Source: JAZDEU01 sp043808545 (GTDB lineage Bacteria > Patescibacteriota > Patescibacteriia > JAZDEU01). From it: a stretch of 7,521 nucleotides of DNA. The stretch covers positions 1 through 7,521 of the forward strand of contig JAZDEU010000033.1 in NCBI GenBank assembly GCA_043808545.1. Reading direction: 5' to 3'. Below are positions 1 through 6,218 of this stretch, one piece after another (position 1 is the first letter of the stretch; each line of letters begins with the position of its first letter). The translations under genes were made by a program, and so were the position numbers. The notes under the pieces are model-generated. The model saw only the letters and a list, made by a program, of their open reading frames with translations, was not told where the DNA came from and ran no database searches.

Positions 1-27
1 ATCCAGCAACTTCTTAATTTTTTTCAT
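1..27 (-). CDS. 5' end of an unknown minus-strand gene (partial)
   Basis: Only nine codons lie in the window, starting ATG and reading MKKIKKLLD before the left edge. The lysine-rich start could be the beginning of a signal peptide or simply a basic N-terminus; nothing here identifies the product. The start is chosen because a near-perfect extended -10 promoter (34-42) ends only six bases upstream of the ATG, so transcription would begin at or within a base or two of the start codon. No Shine-Dalgarno sequence is visible, as expected of a leaderless message. It lies downstream of, and in the same direction as, the LCP gene, but has its own promoter. Confidence 0.45.
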
Positions 28-33
28 GATTTA

Positions 34-42
34 ATTATACCA
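34..42 (-). promoter_or_regulatory. Extended -10 promoter, probably leaderless
   Basis: On the minus strand this reads TGG followed by TATAAT, an exact extended -10 element (TGnTATAAT). The six bases TAAATC separate it from the ATG at 27, placing the expected transcription start at about the A of the ATG. The region 17 bases further upstream has only a weak -35 (TTTTTA or TTTTAA), which extended -10 promoters tolerate. Confidence 0.6.
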
Positions 43-99
43 AAATTTTAACTCATTAAAAAGATGTTTTATTCGTTAACTAAAAGAAATTTATCAATT

Positions 100-174
100 T
101 TAAATATCTAATTTACCCACACGTTTGGGAGAAGACCCTAACTTTTTTGCATAATCCAAATCTAAATTACTATC
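100..174 (-). other. Possible out-of-frame C-terminal tail of the LCP gene
   Basis: Directly beyond the LCP stop, the frame shifted by +1 stays open for about 24 codons (beginning DSNLDLDYAKK, ending RVGKLDI) and closes with TAA at 100-102. Skipping the single G opposite position 175 would join it to the LCP protein as ...VLGKE-DSNLD.... The composition looks protein-like rather than random for such AT-rich DNA. This could be a frameshift mutation, an assembly indel or chance. The LCP protein already has complete recognised domains without it. Confidence 0.35.
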
Positions 175-1690
175 CTTCTTTACCAAGAACTATTACAATA
201 TCCGCCGTACTGCTTGCAGTGGATTCCTGCATCCATACAGGATAATTAAATAAAACATCCGCGTCAAGCTCTTTTTGCAAAAAAGAAATGGTATTTTTAA
301 ATTTATCAGACTCTAATGTATAGATAATTGTTTTTGTGAAATTCTGTTTTTCCGCATTGCCGACTTTTGCGATATTAAAATTATTACTTTTTAAATCCAT
401 TGATGCTTGATACGCAAGCCCCGGTATTTTTGTCCCATTCATTATCTCAATCTCCGCAGTTTCCTTCGCGGCATCGGCAGTCTCCGCTAAAACATCGGTC
501 TCCGAAAAAATATTCTCAGCTAAATTTTTAATTGCATGAAAATCTCCAGACTTTGTCTGCAAAACATACATATTAACGCCATCTTCAACTGCTATGTAAT
601 GATCTATCAAAAGCCCTTCAGGACTGTTGTCTAATACCTTTTTGGCTACTTTATTCATTTCAATGTCCTTGCTTAAATTAGCAAGTTTTAAAATTTCCGC
701 GACGCTCAAATCCGTTTTTAAATTATCTTTTAAATTATCTATTATCTTAATTATCCGTTGCGGGTTTAGCAAAGTTTTAAAAGAAACAATTTTTTCTTTT
801 AAAGCGGTTAAAACATTTTGCTGCCGCCGAGCGCGGGCAAAATCATTCCCCTCAACCCCTAAACTATGCCGAGATCTCGCGTACTTTAAAGCAAGCGAGC
901 CATCCATGCATTTATCGCCTTTTTCAATATTAAGATATTCATACCTTGAAGATATAGGATACGCGCATTCCTTTCCTCTTATAGGATACTGATAATCAAT
1001 TAAATTATTTTCCACATTAAGACAAATTCCTCCGACAGCATCTATAAGTTTTTCAAAACCGTCAAAATCAATCCTGACAAAATAATTTATACTTTGCCCT
1101 GTTATATTCTCTACAACTTCTCTTGTTAATTCAACTCCTTTCCCTTCCCCGCTTTGCTCCCCGAAAGCATTCGCGCTATTTATCCTATACCATCCATAAT
1201 CTTTTATCGGCACATATAAATCTCTTGGGATTGAAATCAAACTTGCCTGTTTCGTAGAAGGCTTTAAACTGGCTAACATTATCGTATCAGCAAGTTGCGG
1301 ACCTTCATGATTTCCTCCGCCTACTCCTAAAATTAAAATGTTTATTCTATCATCCTCTTCGCCTTTTAGAGATTTGGATTTAATTTCTATAAAATTGCCT
1401 AACTGATCAAGAATATTTATTTTCTTTAAAGAATTAAAAATATAATGCGCAAAAAAATTGTCATTTTCTCCAGTATTGCTATTAGCGCTTCTGGCCGACG
1501 ATGTTTTTACAAGAAGAGCGTTTAATGAATAAACTAACGCGACAGTAGTAAAAACAACACAAAGAGTCATTGCAATCTTCGCGGTTTTTTTTCGTTTAAA
1601 TTTTTTTCTAAACAATTCTTCTTCGTTTAAAAAATTTATGTATTCTTCTGGCATAAAATTATTTTTTTTCTCAGGAATTATGTTAACCAC
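170..1690 (-). CDS. LCP (LytR-CpsA-Psr) family protein with C-terminal LytR_C domain
   Basis: Membrane-anchored LCP phosphotransferase; the family transfers polyprenyl-linked glycopolymers (teichoic acids, capsule, arabinogalactan) onto the cell wall outside the membrane. The 506-residue frame has a short cytoplasmic basic N-terminus, one membrane segment (about 38-60), an LCP catalytic domain (about 115-303) and a LytR_C domain (about 412-504). Visible LCP signatures are ADTIML (D135), SIPRDLYVP (R156, D157), RINSANAF, the FDGFEKLIDAVGGI stretch, KYARSRH (R272, R274) and the ARARRQQ stretch (R286, R288). An insert between the last two blocks carries C242 and C261, with C223 nearby, which could form a disulfide. 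The start is uncertain: the GTG at 1690 follows an in-frame TAG by one codon, while the ATG at 1654 (residue 13) lies behind a CATAAT -10-like hexamer. Either keeps the whole membrane anchor. No clear neighbouring operon partner is seen. Confidence 0.93.
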   Translation of the reverse strand: MVNIIPEKKNNFMPEEYINFLNEEELFRKKFKRKKTAKIAMTLCVVFTTVALVYSLNALLVKTSSARSANSNTGENDNFFAHYIFNSLKKINILDQLGNFIEIKSKSLKGEEDDRINILILGVGGGNHEGPQLADTIMLASLKPSTKQASLISIPRDLYVPIKDYGWYRINSANAFGEQSGEGKGVELTREVVENITGQSINYFVRIDFDGFEKLIDAVGGICLNVENNLIDYQYPIRGKECAYPISSRYEYLNIEKGDKCMDGSLALKYARSRHSLGVEGNDFARARRQQNVLTALKEKIVSFKTLLNPQRIIKIIDNLKDNLKTDLSVAEILKLANLSKDIEMNKVAKKVLDNSPEGLLIDHYIAVEDGVNMYVLQTKSGDFHAIKNLAENIFSETDVLAETADAAKETAEIEIMNGTKIPGLAYQASMDLKSNNFNIAKVGNAEKQNFTKTIIYTLESDKFKNTISFLQKELDADVLFNYPVWMQESTASSTADIVIVLGKEG

Positions 1691-1748
1691 TCCCTATGGC
1701 AAAAACCACGGGGCGTGAATATGAGATGAAATTAGAAAGGTTATTTTT

Positions 1749-1907
1749 TTACGACCCCTTAATTCTGCAATTTGCTAAATCAACATACTTTTTCTCTTTT
1801 TCAATTCCTACCCAATTCTTCATAACTTTCAAATTTATCCCATTCATCATTTACGGGTATTACTTCTGTTCCGTTTTCTCGCAAAAGTTTTCTATTTGTT
1901 TATTCAT
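1749..1907 (-). pseudogene. Degenerate DNA methyltransferase C-terminal remnant
   Basis: Two overlapping frames together read like the last part of a beta-class N4/N6 DNA methyltransferase. One frame (1899-1801) runs NRKLLRENGTEVIPV... and ends EELGRN before TGA. The next frame (1817-1749) picks up at the same bases as NWVGIEKEKKYVDLANCRI and ends KGS before TAA. Joined, ELGRN-WVGIE is the usual final SAM-domain strand (motif II) of such enzymes. The junction bases contain AATTGGGTAGG once, followed by AATTG; two tandem copies would restore the frame, so an 11-base slippage deletion is likely. A second slip in the A-run near 1889 would link the first frame to an ATG at 1907. The DPFxGSGTT SAM motif is missing. 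It directly follows the HNH endonuclease gene. That this is methyltransferase-derived is fairly sure for the last 25 codons, much less so for the upstream part. Confidence 0.55.
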
Positions 1908-1945
1908 TTTTTTATTTAAAAAAATCTTAAACTTCCATTAATTAT

Positions 1946-3022
1946 CTATTTTACCGTATTAAGCAATTCGTTATTATAATCTCGCATTGTATCTTTATTT
2001 GTTGGTTTATACAAAATATTTTCTTTATATTTTAAATAAACTTCGTTGTCAGAGTGGTCGGTTAAAGTTATGTCGTCTTTTACAACTTCCAAAACAACAT
2101 TTCTATTTTTATTTTGAGTGATTTTTGCGTGTCTGAAAGCGTCAATATAAACCATATTTTCCCATTTATCTAACATTTTGAAATGATGAATATTTTCTGA
2201 CCACGCAAGCGGGACAACATGATGAAGTTCAAAACCAAGAGTTTTTACAACCGTTTGTTTTACAAAATACTGATATTTTTCGTTTAACGACCTATCTAAC
2301 CTCGTTGTTGTCTCGCTAAAACTATTTTGTCCCTCTTTTAATACTAATTGTTCGCCCCGCACTTCAAAATATACTGTCTGATTTAAAAGATAATATACTT
2401 GAACGATTTTATTGTGCCAGTTATGAAAATCTTTTTTATTAGGTTTTGATCCAACAAAATTTTTTGGTTTTAATTCTACTTTTAATGTTTCTATAACAGA
2501 TTTCCTTTGTATTGAAGTTAAATTTCTGTATTCCTTGATAAGTTCAACTGCCCTATCTGTATTGATGTTAAAGTCAGATTCTGTGCCAATGGCGGAAACA
2601 AAAAACATATACTCATAAATACTGATTTTATCTATATCATATTCTTTATCTCTTAAAATATCTAAAATAATATCAATGTATCCGCCGAGCAAACTATCTA
2701 TTCCTTTTGAGAATATAAAATATTTGTCTAAAATAGTTTTTGCCTTGATTAACTTCAAACCCTGATTGCTTATTGAAACATATTTAACATTTTGCCTAGA
2801 AAAAGAATCCGTTGGTTCTTTTTTCTTATCATATCTTTCAATCAACCCCATTCTGTGAAGGTCAACAAATAAATTTTTTCGCATTGCGTCTTGTGTGCCT
2901 ATTCCCTTTTTACTACTAATGCCTTTTGTTTTTTCTTTTGCTTCATTACAAAATTGAGCATAAATAAATTCCTCGGAATTATTTTCTGGTCTCTTAGAAA
3001 TGTCGGTTGTCCGAATTGCCAT
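1946..3022 (-). CDS. HNH-family restriction endonuclease-like protein
   Basis: A 358-residue cytoplasmic protein with a C-terminal HNH nuclease motif: E265-L-H267-H268 with VVPLAW, then WEN289 and, nine residues later, H298, giving the His-Asn-His metal site of a beta-beta-alpha-metal nuclease that cuts both DNA strands. The N-terminal 100 residues (for example RKNLFVDLHRMGLIERYD) look like a winged-helix module that could read DNA; the middle part is unassigned. It is the last intact gene of a minus-strand cassette after a truncated methyltransferase, a second putative nuclease and a zinc-ribbon gene, so a type II restriction role is inferred. The start ATG has no Shine-Dalgarno site, and the same frame is open upstream for 17 codons to the TGA that ends the zinc-ribbon gene, 51 bases away. 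The target site cannot be read from the sequence. An HNH nuclease in some other defence system is the alternative. Confidence 0.82.
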   Translation of the reverse strand: MAIRTTDISKRPENNSEEFIYAQFCNEAKEKTKGISSKKGIGTQDAMRKNLFVDLHRMGLIERYDKKKEPTDSFSRQNVKYVSISNQGLKLIKAKTILDKYFIFSKGIDSLLGGYIDIILDILRDKEYDIDKISIYEYMFFVSAIGTESDFNINTDRAVELIKEYRNLTSIQRKSVIETLKVELKPKNFVGSKPNKKDFHNWHNKIVQVYYLLNQTVYFEVRGEQLVLKEGQNSFSETTTRLDRSLNEKYQYFVKQTVVKTLGFELHHVVPLAWSENIHHFKMLDKWENMVYIDAFRHAKITQNKNRNVVLEVVKDDITLTDHSDNEVYLKYKENILYKPTNKDTMRDYNNELLNTVK

Positions 3023-3073
3023 TAAATTTTGATCTGGGGCGTATTTATCCAGTAATATAAAGCAATGCGATAA

Positions 3074-3256
3074 TCATAATTCTCTTAAATATCTATGCCC
3101 AAATTCTTTTTTGCAATCCTCGCATAAATTAGAATTTTCTAAATCCAAAACTATATTATTTTTACAATATAAACATAGCAAAAATTTATTTTGCTTTTTA
3201 TCTTTATCAAATTCTTTTTCTAATTCTAATATGTAGGCGGTTGTTTTTTTACACAT
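3074..3256 (-). CDS. Small zinc-ribbon protein in the restriction cassette
   Basis: A 60-residue protein with two CxxC knuckles (CLYC at about 28-31 and CEDC at about 45-48) separated by 13 residues, typical of a zinc ribbon; residues 8-23 are a highly charged, probably helical stretch. The start ATG overlaps the stop of the upstream nuclease gene by eight bases, so translation is probably coupled. It ends in TGA and lies in the same frame as the following HNH endonuclease, with no other stop between them. It may be a DNA-binding or assembly partner of the nucleases, or the detached N-terminus of a once longer HNH protein. No specific family is recognised. Confidence 0.6.
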   Translation of the reverse strand: MCKKTTAYILELEKEFDKDKKQNKFLLCLYCKNNIVLDLENSNLCEDCKKEFGHRYLREL

Positions 3257-4247
3257 ACTCTACCAAATTTTCATTCCAATTATATTTTTTAAATTTTTCA
3301 AAATTTGGAAAAAACTCTTTTCCGGATTTATACATTTTGAAAATTCTATCAAAACTCCAGATCTCTGTCCAAAATTTTATTTCGCCATTAAACATAAAAA
3401 TTTTTCTTATTCTTTCTAGTTTATTAACATTTGAAACTATAATAACTTTTCTTGCTCCAAACGATTTGGCAAGTTTCAAGGCATCTTTATCTTTTTCCAC
3501 GCTTCCTTTGTCGCAAACTTCAATGGCTAAATACAAATCATCGCCCTTATACCATAAACAATCAATATGATAAGGGGAATTATCTATCCCAATAGGTTTG
3601 CTTTCAGTTAAAACTTTAAAACCACACCAATTTCCTATATTTTTTAACATATCTATCGTAGTAGCATGAATATTTTCTTTGACAAGATTATTCTCTTCGG
3701 CTATTTCTTTATATTCCTCTTCAGCTTTTCTAATTTTAATTTCAGGCATATATTGAATATTCAAATTTTTTAATAACCTTAATTTCTTTTCATCTGCGGC
3801 TAAATAATCATAACGATTAAGATAATCTGTTATATTATAATGACCGAACAGTCTCAAAATATACAAACCGTTTTTCATTTTAATAATAGGTTTCCATTGC
3901 CTAAAAGTTGTATGGTCGGTTGCCTTTGAGTCTCTTAAAATTTCTATCATAAAAGATAAAGGGATAATAAATGCTTGTTTTTCATTTTCACACACAAAAA
4001 TTTGGAAAAAATTTCTATTTTTTTCATACATTTTCTCAAACTGTTCTTGCTCTATTCCAAAAAAATATTCTCCTCTATTATTCAAACTAGCATAAATAAC
4101 ATCAACAAATATTCTATCCTTATCTATGGAGTAAATTGTTCTGCCGAAATTCTCATCTTTTTTTACTTTAAAACCAAAACTTCTGATATTATTCAGAACC
4201 TTTTCTTTAATTCCGTCTATTGTTTTTTGATCTTTTCTCATGCTCAT
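3249..4247 (-). CDS. Putative restriction endonuclease, PD-(D/E)XK-like
   Basis: The protein has 332 residues if it starts at the ATG at 4247. The frame can be extended to an ATG at 4316, but those 23 codons only mirror the methyltransferase's GSYPYPRNFF segment in another frame, so the later start (or the ATG at 4241) is preferred. Residues about 200-275 look like a PD-(D/E)XK nuclease core: a GFKV strand, HID (D229), a hydrophobic strand ending AIEVCDK (E243, K247), then a helix with KDALKLAK and the strand KVIIVSN. K247 is three residues beyond the usual E-x-K spacing, so the catalytic assignment is tentative. The N-terminal half (RIFVDVIYA, YFFGI, FQIFVC, FIIPLSF) forms a separate alpha/beta domain that I do not recognise. 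It starts 17 bases after the truncated methyltransferase and overlaps the zinc-ribbon gene by eight bases, so it is in the operon. The nuclease role is inferred from fold pattern and context. Confidence 0.6.
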   Translation of the reverse strand: MSMRKDQKTIDGIKEKVLNNIRSFGFKVKKDENFGRTIYSIDKDRIFVDVIYASLNNRGEYFFGIEQEQFEKMYEKNRNFFQIFVCENEKQAFIIPLSFMIEILRDSKATDHTTFRQWKPIIKMKNGLYILRLFGHYNITDYLNRYDYLAADEKKLRLLKNLNIQYMPEIKIRKAEEEYKEIAEENNLVKENIHATTIDMLKNIGNWCGFKVLTESKPIGIDNSPYHIDCLWYKGDDLYLAIEVCDKGSVEKDKDALKLAKSFGARKVIIVSNVNKLERIRKIFMFNGEIKFWTEIWSFDRIFKMYKSGKEFFPNFEKFKKYNWNENLVEYV

Positions 4248-4263
4248 ATATTTGTTTAAATTA

Positions 4264-4746
4264 TCAATAAAAATTAGGTTTGTAAAAAAAATTTCTTGGA
4301 TAAGGATAACTACCAAACATCAATTTTTTACTTGGATTAGTTCTGTTCCAAATATAAATATCCAAAAGAAAAAGCCCTGTATTATTTAAAATTGAATTTT
4401 CAATATCGCTGTTTATGTTGAATATGTGGCGGTTAAAATGAGTGTCTAAAACTTTTTTGAACATAGGCATCAGCGGAGTGTTGACGATCAATTTTCCATT
4501 TGGCTTTAGTACTCTTTCGCATTCTTTCCAAACCTGCAACATTTCATTAACATATTTTTTATAATCCGCAATATCGCCAATTTGCCCACGAATCTTTTCT
4601 GACCTTTTATCTTTTTGATAACCGTCAAGGGAATAATCTTTTATATTGAAATATGGCGGACTAGTAACGACCAACTGAATAGAGTTGTCTGGCAATTCTG
4701 TCATTTTTCTTGCATCTTTAAAAAATATTTTATTTAAATAATCCAT
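4264..4746 (-). CDS. Truncated site-specific DNA methyltransferase (N-terminal half)
   Basis: A 160-residue protein matching the start of a beta-class N6-adenine/N4-cytosine methyltransferase (N6_N4_Mtase family). It opens with NKIFFKDARKM and LPDNSIQLVV, then has the catalytic TSPPYFNIKDY (SPPY at 29-32, motif IV), the helix YKKYVNEMLQVWKECERVLKP, the strand GKLIVNTPLMP, and IYIWNR...MFGSYPYPRN. Intact relatives continue from this last motif for another 100 or more residues, including the SAM-binding DPFxGSGTT and the terminal motif II. Here the frame ends with TGA then TAA just after an eight-base T-run, so the SAM half is missing and the protein should not methylate alone. The T-run makes a frameshift or assembly indel possible, but the following bases do not obviously resume the family sequence in another frame. 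It is the first gene of the nuclease cassette, behind hisS, and should protect host DNA from the downstream nucleases. Confidence 0.85.
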   Translation of the reverse strand: MDYLNKIFFKDARKMTELPDNSIQLVVTSPPYFNIKDYSLDGYQKDKRSEKIRGQIGDIADYKKYVNEMLQVWKECERVLKPNGKLIVNTPLMPMFKKVLDTHFNRHIFNINSDIENSILNNTGLFLLDIYIWNRTNPSKKLMFGSYPYPRNFFYKPNFY

Positions 4747-4752
4747 AAAATT

Positions 4753-4857
4753 TTAAAAAGTATCACCATAAAGAACTATGCCTCTATTCATTTCTTGGGT
4801 CTGGACATTCTTTAAACAACCCGCAGTACCCTTAGAACAACTTAATTTAATTTTTAC
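4753..4857 (-). other. hisS to methyltransferase spacer with a short open frame
   Basis: This 107-base spacer holds no clear terminator or promoter. One frame is open from the hisS end to a TAA at 4753-4755; it includes an ATG at 4791 and its last residues read MNRGIVLYGDTF, with two cysteines upstream. It looks protein-like and may be the tail of a lost gene, but no family is recognised and chance is possible. A GATACT hexamer 12 bases before the methyltransferase ATG could be a weak -10. Confidence 0.2.
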
Positions 4858-6200
4858 ACCTTTTTCTCTTCTTCCAATTTTTTCTTCAGTTCGGGTATTA
4901 CTTTTTTAAAATCTATAACCTCCTGCATTCCTCCTTCCGTATCTCTGATTAAAATTGTCTTATCAAGAACTTCCTTCTGCCCTAATATAAGAATATATTT
5001 AACCTTAAGCTTGTTAGCCATATCTAATTGCGCCTTTAAATTATCTACTGAAAAATTTTCAACTGCAATAATATTTTCTTTATGCAGCTCCTCAAAAAGT
5101 TTCAAACATTTAGTTTTCGCGGCATCTCCTAATTGCGCGACAAATACATAAGGAGAATCTCCTTGCGGAATAACCGCATTTTGTTTCTTTAATTGAGCGA
5201 TAACACGTTCTATTCCAACGGCAAAACCGCATGCAGGAGCTGGCTTTCCTCCTAAAACTTCTACTAAATTATCATATCTTCCCCCGGCGCTCAAACTTTC
5301 TTTACTGCTTTCAGAATTTCCCGCTTCGTCCGGATGTATTTCAAAAATAGTTTTAGTGTAATAATTTAAATTTCTGACCAAATAAGGATTTAATTCATAA
5401 GGAACATCTAACTCATCTAAATATTCTAAAACTTTAACAAAATGACTTTTGCATTCCTCGCAAAGCCAATCTACAATCTGGGGGCTTTCTTCCTTCACAA
5501 AATCGCAACTCTTTTCCTCGCAAGCTAAAATTTTTAAAGGATTTTTATTAAGATTCTTTTTGCATTCTCCGCAAAGCCTTGATCTTTTTCTTTTTAAAAA
5601 TTTCGTGAGCTCTCTTGCATAATTCGGACGGCACACCGGACATCCAATGCTATTTATATACAACTTTACTTTTAAATTTAATTCATTTAAAAAGTTATAA
5701 TTAATAAGGATTAATTGCGCGTCCAAAACAGGATTTTTTTCGCCTAAAGCTTCTAACCCGAACTGCCTGAATTCCCGCTGATGCCCTGATTGCGGACGCT
5801 CATATCTAAACATATTTCCGACATAATACATCCTAATAGGCTGTAGCATAGCCTGCATCCCGTGCTTTATATAAGCGCGAACGACAGCCGCGGTTCCTTC
5901 CGGCCTTAAGCAAACATTATTTCCAGATGATTCTGAAAAACAAAACATCTCCTTTGTTATGAGATTGCTATGTTTTCCTAATGCGCGCTGAAAAAGACTC
6001 TTTTCTTCCACGATGGGAGTTTCAATTCTTTTATAACTATACTTTTTTGTTATCTCGTCAATTTTTTTCTGTATAAAATCAAAATAAATTTGCTCTGAAG
6101 GAAGAATATCCTTCATCCCCCTCACGATTAAAGGAGTTTTAAATTTCTGGATTTTAATTGGCTTCGCGTCATCTAGTCTATTTTTTGGTCTTCTCCCCAT
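4854..6200 (-). CDS. hisS: Histidyl-tRNA synthetase
   Basis: Class II aminoacyl-tRNA synthetase that charges tRNA-His in the cytoplasm. The 448 residues are the usual length. Signatures in order: RGMKDILPSE (27-36), class II motif 1 region IETPIVEEKSLFQRALG, LRPEGTAAVVRAY (98-110), motif 2 FRYERPQSGHQREFRQFGLE (131-150), the insertion domain with the bacterial IGCPVCRP, LCGEC and NPLKILACEEKSC segments, a histidine A motif at 274-287, SAGGRYDNLVEVLGG (304-318), motif 3 GFAVGIER (325-332), and a C-terminal anticodon-binding domain (about 350-448) starting YVFVAQLG. The histidine A motif reads LVRNLNYYTKT where most enzymes have LVRGLDYYT. About 22 residues of basic N-terminal extension (MGRRPKNRLDD...) precede the conserved start; the frame supports this ATG, and a second in-frame ATG is at residue 29, inside the conserved motif. 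It sits between the restriction cassette and lepB with a long repeat upstream. Confidence 0.97.
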   Translation of the reverse strand: MGRRPKNRLDDAKPIKIQKFKTPLIVRGMKDILPSEQIYFDFIQKKIDEITKKYSYKRIETPIVEEKSLFQRALGKHSNLITKEMFCFSESSGNNVCLRPEGTAAVVRAYIKHGMQAMLQPIRMYYVGNMFRYERPQSGHQREFRQFGLEALGEKNPVLDAQLILINYNFLNELNLKVKLYINSIGCPVCRPNYARELTKFLKRKRSRLCGECKKNLNKNPLKILACEEKSCDFVKEESPQIVDWLCEECKSHFVKVLEYLDELDVPYELNPYLVRNLNYYTKTIFEIHPDEAGNSESSKESLSAGGRYDNLVEVLGGKPAPACGFAVGIERVIAQLKKQNAVIPQGDSPYVFVAQLGDAAKTKCLKLFEELHKENIIAVENFSVDNLKAQLDMANKLKVKYILILGQKEVLDKTILIRDTEGGMQEVIDFKKVIPELKKKLEEEKKV

Positions 6201-6218
6201 AAAAAATGAGTATTAGAC

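Noticed and set aside
115..131. Hairpin after the LCP gene (CCCA and TGGG arms) as a terminator
   Set aside because: The stem is only four pairs and no T-run follows on the minus strand.
1696..1941. 81-codon plus-strand open frame rich in Phe and Ile
   Set aside because: It is antisense to the methyltransferase remnant and its composition is that of reversed AT-rich coding DNA.
3074..3076. UGA read as glycine (alternative code of some candidate phyla), fusing the zinc-ribbon and HNH genes
   Set aside because: hisS, lepB and the LCP gene are glycine-rich and full length with no internal TGA, which would be unexpected if UGA encoded glycine.
4248..4316. Longer N-terminus for the PD-(D/E)XK-like protein starting at 4316
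   Set aside because: The extra residues come from the methyltransferase's conserved GSYPYPRNFF segment read in another frame, so they are unlikely to be real protein.
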